From positions 1 to 41,911 of the forward strand of contig PBSS01000039.1 of the NCBI GenBank assembly GCA_002726315.1: 41,911 bases of DNA. Direction: 5' to 3'. Shown one piece after another: positions 35,797 to 41,911 of the stretch (its first letter is position 1; the number at the start of each line of letters is the position of its first letter). The notes under the pieces are model-generated. The model had not been told where the DNA came from. It worked only from the letters and a program-made list of their open reading frames with translations, and made no database searches. This stretch comes from Acidimicrobiaceae bacterium. Its GTDB lineage: Bacteria > Actinomycetota > Acidimicrobiia > Acidimicrobiales > MedAcidi-G1. The position numbers were made by a program, and so were the translations under genes.

Positions 35797-36273
35797 GTGT
35801 ACACCACCGGGCCATCAGATACTGACATGGCGATTGTCGCAGAACTCTTGGGCCGCACACCGGGTGGTCGTTTTGAAGTGGTGGTCCGTGACGATGGTGG
35901 TCTGCCCGTGGTCATCCGCAACCATCCCCTGCTTGACGACGGTCGCCCGATGCCAACTCTGTACTGGCTGGTTGGAAGTGACCTCCGTTCAAGGATCGGG
36001 ACCATGGAGTCCGCGGGTGGAGTTCGTGAAGCCGAGGCAGCCTGTGATCCAGTTGAGCTGGCCGTCGCCCATGCTAGGTACGCGGCAGAGCGCGATGCCG
36101 AAATTCCAGTAGACCATGACGGGCCACGTCCAGTAGCGGGGGTCGGCGGCACTCGAGTGGGTGTGAAGTGCCTGCACGCACACTACGCCTGGTACTTAGC
36201 GGGTGGTGACGACCCGGTGGGCCGTTGGGTCCATGACCGCCTGTTCGCTCCGGGAGAGGCCAGAGATGTCTGA
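35797..36273 (+). CDS. DUF501 family protein
   Basis: 158 residues, normal for DUF501, a family of unknown function with conserved Cys and His. Conserved blocks seen: LGRTPGGRFEVVVRD, GLPVVIRNHPLLDDGRPMPTLYWLVGSDLRSRIGTMESAGGV, and the terminal VGVKCLHAHYAWYLAGGDDPVG. In actinobacteria it normally sits between ftsB and ppx. Here it is still next to ppx (8-nt overlap), but ftsB is 12.4 kb upstream. The start is GTG 35797. Confidence 0.92.
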   Translation: MYTTGPSDTDMAIVAELLGRTPGGRFEVVVRDDGGLPVVIRNHPLLDDGRPMPTLYWLVGSDLRSRIGTMESAGGVREAEAACDPVELAVAHARYAAERDAEIPVDHDGPRPVAGVGGTRVGVKCLHAHYAWYLAGGDDPVGRWVHDRLFAPGEARDV

Positions 36274-37171
36274 CCTCGTGGCAGCCGTTGATTGCGGAAC
36301 CCACTCAACACGCATGCTCATAGGTGATGGCAAGCGGACTGTCGAACGCCTGATGCGAATCACCCGCCTGGGCCACGATGTCGACTCAACGGGGCGGCTG
36401 GCACCAGAGGCAATTGAACGTGTCGTTGCGGCTCTCGTGGAGTTCAGGCAGGTGCTCGAGAGTTACGCCGTGAAGAAGGTCAGGGTTACGGCGACTTCGG
36501 CAGCAAGGGATGCCGTGAATCGTGAAGACTTCTTTGATGCTGCCGAGCAGGTTCTCGGCGTTCGACCCGAACTGCTTAGCGGGATTGAGGAGGGACACCT
36601 CTCGTTTTCTGGAGCTACTGCAGAGCTAGACGCCACCGACGGTCCCTTCCTGATCCTCGACATCGGTGGCGGATCAACAGAGTTCGTGGTCGGTACCAAA
36701 GCGGCTGAGGCAGCACTTTCTTGCGATATCGGTTGTGTCAGGCTTTCGGAACGCTGGATCGAACACGACCCCCCCCAGCCTGAGGAACTGCTTGCCTGCC
36801 TTTCGGTAGTAGGAACGCACATCGACGACGTGGTGCGGGAGGTCCCCGGCGCGTTGGGGGCAAAAACCCTTGTTGGACTGGCAGGGACTGTCTCTACTGC
36901 TGCGGCAGTTGAGTTGGGTTTGAGTGAGTATGACCGGGACGAGATCCATCACTTCCGGATCAGCAAGGCAGTGGCAGAGGAGGTGTTCCGGACCCTTGCA
37001 ACCGAGAACCGCTTAGAGCGCATTCAGCACCCCGGGATGGAGGAGGACCGCGCCGACGTGATCGTCGCAGGTCTCTCGATCCTGGTAAAGGTAATGCGCC
37101 AACTTGAGTTCGAAGAATGCTTAGTGTCCGAATCCGACATCCTGGACGGCATCGTCGCCGAGCTAGTGTGA
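36266..37171 (+). CDS. ppx: Ppx/GppA phosphatase family (exopolyphosphatase)
   Basis: 301 residues from ATG 36266, overlapping the DUF501 stop; the open frame before it lies inside DUF501. It has the ASKHA fold: VAAVDCGTHSTRMLIGDG (phosphate loop 1), RVTATSAARDAVNREDFF, LSGIEEGHLSFSGA, LILDIGGGSTEFVVG (loop 2), GCVRLSERW, and GLAGTVSTAAAVELGL. It hydrolyses terminal phosphates of polyphosphate and/or pppGpp. It is the short actinobacterial Ppx2-like type without the C-terminal HD domain. Confidence 0.94.
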   Translation: MSDLVAAVDCGTHSTRMLIGDGKRTVERLMRITRLGHDVDSTGRLAPEAIERVVAALVEFRQVLESYAVKKVRVTATSAARDAVNREDFFDAAEQVLGVRPELLSGIEEGHLSFSGATAELDATDGPFLILDIGGGSTEFVVGTKAAEAALSCDIGCVRLSERWIEHDPPQPEELLACLSVVGTHIDDVVREVPGALGAKTLVGLAGTVSTAAAVELGLSEYDRDEIHHFRISKAVAEEVFRTLATENRLERIQHPGMEEDRADVIVAGLSILVKVMRQLEFEECLVSESDILDGIVAELV

Positions 37172-37181
37172 AGACGATCTG

Positions 37182-37796
37182 ATGTCGCTGGCTGGTGAGG
37201 GTGAAATCCCAGTACTTCATGGCAGCAGGGTGACGCTGAGGCCCTTAGAGATTGAGGACTTTGAGGCGTGGCAGGTGCTCCGACGGCGCAATAGGGAACG
37301 GTTGCTCATCTGGGAACCACGGAGAGCCCCCGGGCAACCGGATCCGGTAGAGGACCGTCAGGCGTTCTCATCACGGTGTAACTCGCGGCACCGCGAGCGG
37401 CAACTTGGCACGGGGTGGGGATTCGGGGTGTTCTTAGGCAGCGTCCTAGTTGGAGAAATGAACCTCTCGAATCTCGTCCGTGGGGCCTTCTACAGTGCGC
37501 ATGTCGGCTATTGGATCGACGAGGACCAGACCGGGTGTGGTTACACACCTGAGGCACTCGTTGTACTTTCCAGGTTCGCCTTCGAGCAGTTGAATCTGCA
37601 CCGGCTCCAGGTGGCGATTGTGCCGCGCAACGCTGCATCGTTGAGAGTCGTGGAGAAAGTTGGTATGCGGTGCGAGGGCCTGGCTGAGCGTTATCTCGAG
37701 ATCGACGGAGTCTGGGAGGACCACCTCCGCTTCGCGATGACGGTCGAGGAGTGGGATGCGAGGGCTATGGAACTGGCAGGCACCTGGTTGGATTGA
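37182..37796 (+). CDS. GNAT N-acetyltransferase, RimJ/RimL type
   Basis: 204 residues. It shows the RimJ/RimL pattern: VTLRPLEIEDFEAWQVLRRRN, the acetyl-CoA-binding core VGYWIDEDQTGCGYTPEALVVLSRFAFEQLNLHRLQVAIVPRNAASLRVVEKVGMRCEG shortened here to its key parts VGYWID, GCGYTPEAL and NAASLRVVEKVGM, and the tail ERYLEIDGVWEDHLRF. It probably acetylates an N-terminal amino group of a protein such as a ribosomal protein, but GNAT targets cannot be read from sequence. It starts 10 nt after ppx, likely in the same transcript. Confidence 0.9.
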   Translation: MSLAGEGEIPVLHGSRVTLRPLEIEDFEAWQVLRRRNRERLLIWEPRRAPGQPDPVEDRQAFSSRCNSRHRERQLGTGWGFGVFLGSVLVGEMNLSNLVRGAFYSAHVGYWIDEDQTGCGYTPEALVVLSRFAFEQLNLHRLQVAIVPRNAASLRVVEKVGMRCEGLAERYLEIDGVWEDHLRFAMTVEEWDARAMELAGTWLD

Positions 37797-37818
37797 CCGG
37801 TCCTGAGTTGGTTGAGGA

Positions 37819-38580
37819 TCAGGACTTGTTGGAGATTCGCGACTTCAGACCCTTAACCATTTCCATGAAGGCTGGTTGGTGCATGGACCAGACCTGGGGG
37901 CCTATTTCCAACTTGACTGACTCCTCCGAAGCGGTGACTCCAGCGGTCGAATGCAGTGTCTCCTTGCTCCTCGCTACCAATTCCTTCGGGTGGGCAGCCG
38001 CCAGTTCGGCGTAGCCCACCGCGACGTCAACTAGGTCGGCATCGTCCACACACTCCCAGGCGAGACCTCGGGAGGCTGCCTCCCCACCGTCCAATACCTG
38101 CTTGAACAACACCATCGCCTTAGCGGTTTGCAAGTCCGTTATGTTGCGTAGACGCCAGGTGTGGCCACCACCGGGATGGAGACCGATTGACAAGAACCTG
38201 GTGTCAAAGAGCGCCGACTGGCCGGCAACCACTAGGTCGCAGGCCAGGACCATGTTCATCCCGGCGCCAACGGCAGCTCCATTGACGGCTGCGACAGTCG
38301 GCAGCGTCGAGTGGGCGACCCGGAGGAACCCACTGTAGATGTCTGGCAGGTAACTGTCCCCTTCGCCGGCAGCTAACAGGTTGTCAAGTACGGCACCAGC
38401 GCAGAATGCCCTACCGGCACCGGTGAGGACTACTGCGCCGACGTCCTTGTTGGCCTCCATGTCGTCAAATGCTCTTAGCAGTGCTGCGTTCAACTCATCG
38501 GAAACGACGTTGCGTCGGTCCGGGTCGTTGAAGGTGAGGATCGACACACGGCCACGTTGTTCTGTCTGGAGTACGGTCAT
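37819..38580 (-). CDS. Enoyl-CoA hydratase/isomerase-like (crotonase fold) protein lacking the usual catalytic glutamates
   Basis: 253 residues from ATG 38580; the frame is open to 38616, but the added residues are not conserved. Crotonase landmarks: VSILTFNDPDRRNVVSDEL, VVLTGAGRAFCAGAVLDNL (CoA pocket and oxyanion hole), PTVAAVNGAAVGAGMNMVLACDL, and LFDTRFLSIGLHPGGGHTWRL. Hydratases carry Glu in GGGxEL and in FGQPE; here these positions read Asn (GAGMN) and Phe (DTRF). A standard hydratase reaction is therefore doubtful; an isomerase, thioesterase or decarboxylase-type crotonase is more likely. It faces GNAT tail-to-tail and is divergent from the MFS gene. Confidence 0.87.
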   Translation of the reverse strand: MTVLQTEQRGRVSILTFNDPDRRNVVSDELNAALLRAFDDMEANKDVGAVVLTGAGRAFCAGAVLDNLLAAGEGDSYLPDIYSGFLRVAHSTLPTVAAVNGAAVGAGMNMVLACDLVVAGQSALFDTRFLSIGLHPGGGHTWRLRNITDLQTAKAMVLFKQVLDGGEAASRGLAWECVDDADLVDVAVGYAELAAAHPKELVARSKETLHSTAGVTASEESVKLEIGPQVWSMHQPAFMEMVKGLKSRISNKS

Positions 38581-38644
38581 GGTGGCATTCTGGCATGATT
38601 CCCCGCTTCCCGACACTTCTATGGAGGTCGGTAGGGTCGCTTCG

Positions 38645-39892
38645 ATGGACCCGGTTGCCTTGGGGAGGTTCCCTGCCCTACGAGTGCGAAACTACCGACT
38701 CTTTTGGTTCGGTGGCCTTATCTCCAACAACGGGCGGTGGGTCCAGTTCGTCGCGACCCACTACGTGATTTTCCAGATGACTGGATCGGCAGCGTGGATT
38801 GGTGCGGCAGGCTTTGCCTCGTTCATCCCGATGCTCCTTGTCAATCCGGTGGCCGGGTACATGTCCGACAACCTGGATCGCAGGAACACCCTTCTATGGG
38901 CAAGCTTCGCCTCGACCGTGACCTCTTCGTTGATGGTAGTGGCGTGGGTTGCGGACATCGAAAGTCCATGGGTCTGGGTAGGGATGTTCTTTACGCGAGG
39001 TGTAGTAGCCGGGCTGAGGCTGCCCATCTGGCAGGCATTTGTTTCTGAGTGTGTTTCGCGCCGACACCTCCACAACGCCATAACGCTCAACTCCACACAA
39101 TTCAATGCCGCTCGCACTCTGGGCCCAGCGATCGGTGGACTCGTAATCGGCCTTGCCGGTCCAGGATGGGCACTGCTCTTGGCTGTGCTCCTGACCGGGC
39201 CGGTGATCGTGGCACTGGCGATGATGGACAAGGCAGAACTCCACAGGCCATCGGGTCCCCCGGGCACAGGCGCTGTGGAGGGAAGGGCGATCCTCGCCGA
39301 TTACCGGGAGTCGATCCGCTACGTGGCTGCTTCACCCGGGATCAGGGTTGCCATCCTGACGGTGACACTTATCTCAACTATTTCCATGCCGATCGTCACG
39401 CAGTTGGTTGTGTTTGCCGAAGATGTATTCGAGGTGTCGCCTTTCTGGTTTGGCGTCCTGGGCTCAGCCCAGGGTCTTGGCGCGGTGATGGCGGCGCCCC
39501 TAGTTGCTGGCGAGCTGGGGAGGGTTCGGCGGTCTCGCTTGCAGTTGGCGGCTACTGTGGGCTACGGGCTTGCTGTGATCATGTTCGGGTTGGCGCCCGT
39601 GTTCTGGGTGGGCTTTTTGGCCCTGGGTGCCATTGGTGCCATGCATTTGACATCGGCATCAAACTTGAATTCCTCGGTGCAACTACAGGTGGACGATGCC
39701 GTTCGCGGTCGGGTCATGGCGATCTACCTGATGGGGGTTTTGGGCACCGCACCGTTCGCGAACCTTGCAATGGGTTGGCTGATCTCAGCTTTCGGTCCGA
39801 GACCAGTTGTGACAACGGGGGGCCTGCTCTTGGTGTTTGGAGGAATGGCCCTGTTTGGTACAGGGCGGCTACAACGTCTGGATGTCGATTAA
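38645..39892 (+). CDS. MFS transporter, EntS/MFS_3 type
   Basis: 415 residues from ATG 38645 (GTAGGG 8 nt upstream); ATG 38621 in the same frame would add 8 residues. About 11-12 transmembrane segments are visible. EntS-type exporter motifs: FPALRVRNYRLFWFGGLISNNGRWVQ at the N-terminus, AGYMSDNLDRRNTLLWAS (MFS motif A loop), ALNSTQ-like AITLNSTQFNAARTLGPAIGGL in helix 5, and SSVQLQVDDAVRGRVMAIYLMG in the second half. This group exports siderophores or other small molecules; the substrate is unknown. Transcribed away from the crotonase-fold gene. Confidence 0.92.
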   Translation: MDPVALGRFPALRVRNYRLFWFGGLISNNGRWVQFVATHYVIFQMTGSAAWIGAAGFASFIPMLLVNPVAGYMSDNLDRRNTLLWASFASTVTSSLMVVAWVADIESPWVWVGMFFTRGVVAGLRLPIWQAFVSECVSRRHLHNAITLNSTQFNAARTLGPAIGGLVIGLAGPGWALLLAVLLTGPVIVALAMMDKAELHRPSGPPGTGAVEGRAILADYRESIRYVAASPGIRVAILTVTLISTISMPIVTQLVVFAEDVFEVSPFWFGVLGSAQGLGAVMAAPLVAGELGRVRRSRLQLAATVGYGLAVIMFGLAPVFWVGFLALGAIGAMHLTSASNLNSSVQLQVDDAVRGRVMAIYLMGVLGTAPFANLAMGWLISAFGPRPVVTTGGLLLVFGGMALFGTGRLQRLDVD

Positions 39893-39906
39893 CTTTAAGG
39901 TGCTGT

Positions 39907-40839
39907 TCAGCGGTTTTCCTGATCTTCTAGGTGCGTGATTCCTTCATGGCAGCTGTCGATGACCGGACACCACCTGCAAGCTGGTCCAACCAGCTTGGCG
40001 GGTATGCAGTCACCGTGTAGGAGTGATGCAAGTCTGTCGACTCCGTCGGAAACCCTGGCGACAGTTGCAAGCAGGGTCTCCTCTGTGACGGCTTCGGGAA
40101 CGAAGTGTGCTTGGTCCAGGTAATAGGAGGCCAACAGACGAGGTGGTACTCCAATACGCAGGGTTTCGACTAGGGCGTAGAAGCGGAGATCCTCGCGGTG
40201 GACGGGAACGAACCCGCCGGTCTTGAAGTCGACAAGCACCTTGCCGGCCCGTTGCCCCTGCGCGGCGCCGAGAGTGAGGTCAACTTTGCCAGCAAGGATC
40301 AGACGACCTCCATGCAACTCGGCCCTGAGGCGGCTTTCCGTGACAGGCCTCCACGCCGGCTTGAGGGGTGGCCAGCACTCAAGATATTTGCTGATGGAGT
40401 CAAGGGACTCAGATCGCAACTCAGCTCGTTCGGCCTCATTGCAGCCGCGAAGCCAGTGGCCAAGACTGCCTGAGTCCTGCTCGAAGCGGGCAAGTACCTC
40501 ATCGATGATGGTCGGGGGCTCGATCTCTCTTCGCCAGTTCACGGCCAATTCGACCGCCTTGTGGACGATCGTGCCCCTGGCAATCGGTACCTTCCATTCG
40601 AACTCCTCGGCTTCATCGGCAACGAACTTCGTCTCGCAGCCGTGCACCTGGGCAAGCCGGTGCTTGTGGAGGAAAAGGTCCGCACCTTCGGGAAGGGTGT
40701 CGAGGTGGGGGGCGGTTGCAGTTTCCAGTGCGGCACGGAGGTGGTATCGAAGGTCATTGGGGAAGACCGGCCGGTCATCGATTTGTGCACCTAGTTGCTC
40801 AAGTACATCCATTTGGGCGGGATTCAGTGTGTCGTTCAC
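39907..40839 (-). CDS. RecB/Cas4-like PD-(D/E)XK nuclease with Fe-S cysteines
   Basis: 310 residues from GTG 40839. The frame is open to an ATG at 40893, which would overlap the divergent gene; ATG 40812 is a third option. It is a PD-(D/E)XK_1 nuclease: RGTIVHKAVELAV (motif I His), RLILAGKVDLTLG (Asp) and KVLVDFKTGGFVP (D-x-K), then LRFYALVETLRIG (QxxxY-like). One cysteine near the N-terminus (HGCETKF, Cys68) and three at the C-terminus (CRWCPVIDSC, Cys288, 291, 297) match the split four-cysteine iron-sulfur pattern of AddB and Cas4. No helicase, cas gene or CRISPR is near. Probably a DNA exonuclease in repair or defence; the role is not established. Confidence 0.85.
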   Translation of the reverse strand: MNDTLNPAQMDVLEQLGAQIDDRPVFPNDLRYHLRAALETATAPHLDTLPEGADLFLHKHRLAQVHGCETKFVADEAEEFEWKVPIARGTIVHKAVELAVNWRREIEPPTIIDEVLARFEQDSGSLGHWLRGCNEAERAELRSESLDSISKYLECWPPLKPAWRPVTESRLRAELHGGRLILAGKVDLTLGAAQGQRAGKVLVDFKTGGFVPVHREDLRFYALVETLRIGVPPRLLASYYLDQAHFVPEAVTEETLLATVARVSDGVDRLASLLHGDCIPAKLVGPACRWCPVIDSCHEGITHLEDQENR

Positions 40840-40873
40840 ACAAGTATTGTCACAGGTGTCTGTGATACTTGTG
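40839..40873. promoter_or_regulatory. Long inverted repeat between divergent nuclease and orphan gene
   Basis: Left arm cacaagtat-tgt-cacag (40839-40855) and right arm ctgtg-atacttgtg (40860-40873) are complementary over 14 bp, with 3 extra bases in the left arm and a 4-nt centre. It fills the space between the nuclease start (40839) and ATG 40878 on the plus strand, the expected place for a shared operator or promoter dyad. It is not the actinobacterial LexA box. Confidence 0.55.
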
Positions 40874-40877
40874 GGCG

Positions 40878-41180
40878 ATGGAGACGACGACACTCAGGTT
40901 CGCAGAAGCCGCCCGTTCACTGGGAAGGGCGGCGAGGCTCCGTGGGCTTCAGGTGCCCACCTTCAGGAGCCCTCCCGGGATTGTTGACGCCCAGAGGACA
41001 ATTCGCCGAAGAGGACAGTCGTCCACTGTGGCTGTTGCACTCAGGGGGCGACCTTGGGGTGCAGTTGTTGCCGACATGGTCGAGGGGATAGTTGTTGCAA
41101 ACCATCTGGACAACGGTCGCGCTGACACGGTCCGTTCCGCTCTTTGGCTAGTGATCGAAGATCCTGCTCTGGCTGCATGA
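40878..41180 (+). CDS. Uncharacterised 100-residue protein divergent from the nuclease
   Basis: 100 residues from ATG 40878 (a TTG at 40869 would add three). I do not recognise a family. The N-terminal half is basic and Arg-rich (FAEAARSLGRAARLRGLQVPTF, then DAQRTIRRRGQ); the second half is mixed hydrophobic (STVAVALRGRPWGAVVADMVEG) and ends in a likely helix (DTVRSALWLVIEDPALAA). There is no signal peptide or transmembrane segment. A small DNA- or RNA-associated protein is possible from the charge alone. The coding bias looks real, and it sits between the inverted repeat and tRNA-Leu. The 61 bp between its stop and the tRNA show nothing further. Confidence 0.68.
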   Translation: METTTLRFAEAARSLGRAARLRGLQVPTFRSPPGIVDAQRTIRRRGQSSTVAVALRGRPWGAVVADMVEGIVVANHLDNGRADTVRSALWLVIEDPALAA

Positions 41181-41241
41181 TCATGTGGGTCGCCTCATTC
41201 CTGAGGCAGCCGGGTCTCTCTGTGTATAGCGTTGACTGCAC

Positions 41242-41327
41242 GCCCGGGTGGCGGAACTGGTAGACGCAGCGGGCTTAAAACCCGCCGCCGTTTCGACGGC
41301 GTGAGTGTTCGAGTCACTCCCCGGGCA
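41242..41327 (+). tRNA. tRNA-Leu (anticodon TAA)
   Basis: Acceptor gcccggg (41242-41248) pairs with cccgggc (41320-41326). The anticodon stem gcggg/cccgc encloses cttaaaa with TAA at 41276-41278. The long variable arm (gccgtttcgacggc) is as expected for Leu. The T arm gttcgagtc is present. The discriminator is A41327. CCA is not encoded (cac follows), unlike the tRNA-Gln in this window. Confidence 0.97.
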
Positions 41328-41375
41328 CAGATTGATGTAAGCACACCAAATTCTGGTGGACTACCTTTCGATCTC

Positions 41376-41911
41376 ATGTCAGACAAGGAGCCCAACGAGA
41401 TTGAGTTAGATGGTGAAGGGCTACCGTCGGTCGTATTCATTGACGAAGCTGGCGGTCTCAGCTCCGACCAGAAGAGAGCGCTCATGGGTGGTAAGGGTGC
41501 CTCACTGGCTGAGATGGCTACGACACTTTCCCTACCGGTTCCACCGGCGTTTACCATCACCACCGAGGTGTGTCGCACGTACCTTTCAACGGGTTGGCCT
41601 GTTGACCTAGATGAGACCCTCAAGGTTGCGGTGGCCGGCTTGGAGGAACGAACAGGACGTCGCCTGGGAGATCCCAGCAACCCCTTGCTGCTGAGTGTCA
41701 GGTCGGGTGCGGCCATCTCGATGCCCGGGATGATGGACACCGTCTTGAATCTTGGCCTCAACGACGACACGACTACTGGTCTGGCTGGGGCCACCGATGA
41801 GCGTTTCGCCCTCGACTCCCACCGTAGATTCGTACAGTCCTTTGCTGATGTCGTCTTGAGGGTTGATGCACCTCTCGCCGAGGTAGTTGCATCGGCTGTC
41901 AAGAAGGCCGG
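41376..41911 (+). CDS. ppdK: Pyruvate phosphate dikinase, N-terminal part (cut by window end)
   Basis: 178 codons are visible. After a variable acidic start, VVFIDEAGGLSSDQKRALMG leads into GGKGASLAEMATTLSLPVPPAFTITTEVCRTYL and the nucleotide-binding LLLSVRSGAAISMPGMMDTVLNLGLND, which are PPDK N-terminal landmarks. HRRFVQSFADVVL also fits. The enzyme interconverts pyruvate, ATP and phosphate with PEP, AMP and pyrophosphate. ATG 41376 has no obvious Shine-Dalgarno. It starts 48 nt after tRNA-Leu. The phospho-His and PEP domains lie beyond the window. Confidence 0.93.
   Translation, partial: MSDKEPNEIELDGEGLPSVVFIDEAGGLSSDQKRALMGGKGASLAEMATTLSLPVPPAFTITTEVCRTYLSTGWPVDLDETLKVAVAGLEERTGRRLGDPSNPLLLSVRSGAAISMPGMMDTVLNLGLNDDTTTGLAGATDERFALDSHRRFVQSFADVVLRVDAPLAEVVASAVKKA

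Noticed and set aside
39049-39930. 293-codon plus-strand frame overlapping the MFS gene
   Set aside because: It is a +1 shadow of the MFS coding sequence; its Gly/Arg/Cys-rich translation has no membrane segments or motif.
40223-40987. 254-codon plus-strand frame opposite the RecB-like nuclease
   Set aside because: Antisense to a motif-bearing nuclease and Ser/Arg-rich; not a gene.

Overview
The window reads as a chromosomal segment of an Actinomycetota genome, most likely an uncultured (probably marine) member of Acidimicrobiia or a close relative. Three things point that way. Many genes start with GTG and neighbouring genes often overlap by 4 nt. Two tiny ribosomal proteins largely restricted to actinobacteria, bL37-like and bS22, are present. 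The housekeeping backbone follows the order I remember from the Mycobacterium tuberculosis Rv1007c-Rv1026 region: metG-tatD-rpf-rsmA-ispE, then prs, rplY, pth, mfd, mazG, eno, ftsB, DUF501, ppx. The class-level assignment is inference.

Layout. 1-2.2 kb (minus): the N-terminal 643 residues of a lipoprotein that joins three different ABC-transporter solute-receptor domains in one chain, then bL37. 2.3-5.5 kb: ychF, then a divergent pair of a queuosine-salvage hydrolase (DUF2419/QNG1-like) and a ribokinase-like kinase. 5.5-11.8 kb: DUF192, rsmI, metG, tatD, an Rpf-domain protein, rsmA, ispE, and bS22 on the minus strand. 11.9-13.5 kb: tRNA-Gln(TTG) and a sphingosine-phosphate-lyase-like PLP decarboxylase (minus). 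13.5-23.4 kb: a compact plus-strand housekeeping block of prs, rplY, pth, mfd, a PpiC lipoprotein, mazG, eno and ftsB.

23.4-35.8 kb is an accessory block lying between the usual neighbours ftsB and DUF501-ppx. It holds a DrrAB-like ABC-2 transporter (one ATPase, two permeases) and a molybdenum-hydroxylase (CO-dehydrogenase/xanthine-dehydrogenase family) set: coxS, coxM, coxD (MoxR AAA), coxE (VWA), xdhC/coxI, mocA and coxG. The catalytic large subunit coxL is absent. Interleaved are phosphoenolpyruvate carboxylase (minus) and, divergent from it, a malyl-CoA-lyase-type CoA-ester lyase.

35.8-41.9 kb: DUF501, ppx, a GNAT acetyltransferase, a crotonase-fold protein without the two usual catalytic glutamates (minus), an MFS exporter, a RecB/Cas4-like Fe-S nuclease (minus), a divergent 100-residue orphan with a long inverted repeat between them, tRNA-Leu(TAA), and the start of pyruvate phosphate dikinase, cut by the window end.

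The items most worth a second look are the triple receptor fusion, the queuosine-salvage hydrolase/kinase pair, the Mo-hydroxylase cluster without its large subunit, and the operator-like inverted repeat beside the solo nuclease. No CRISPR array, insertion sequence, integrase or prophage gene was seen. Calls rest on reading motifs by eye; no database search was run.
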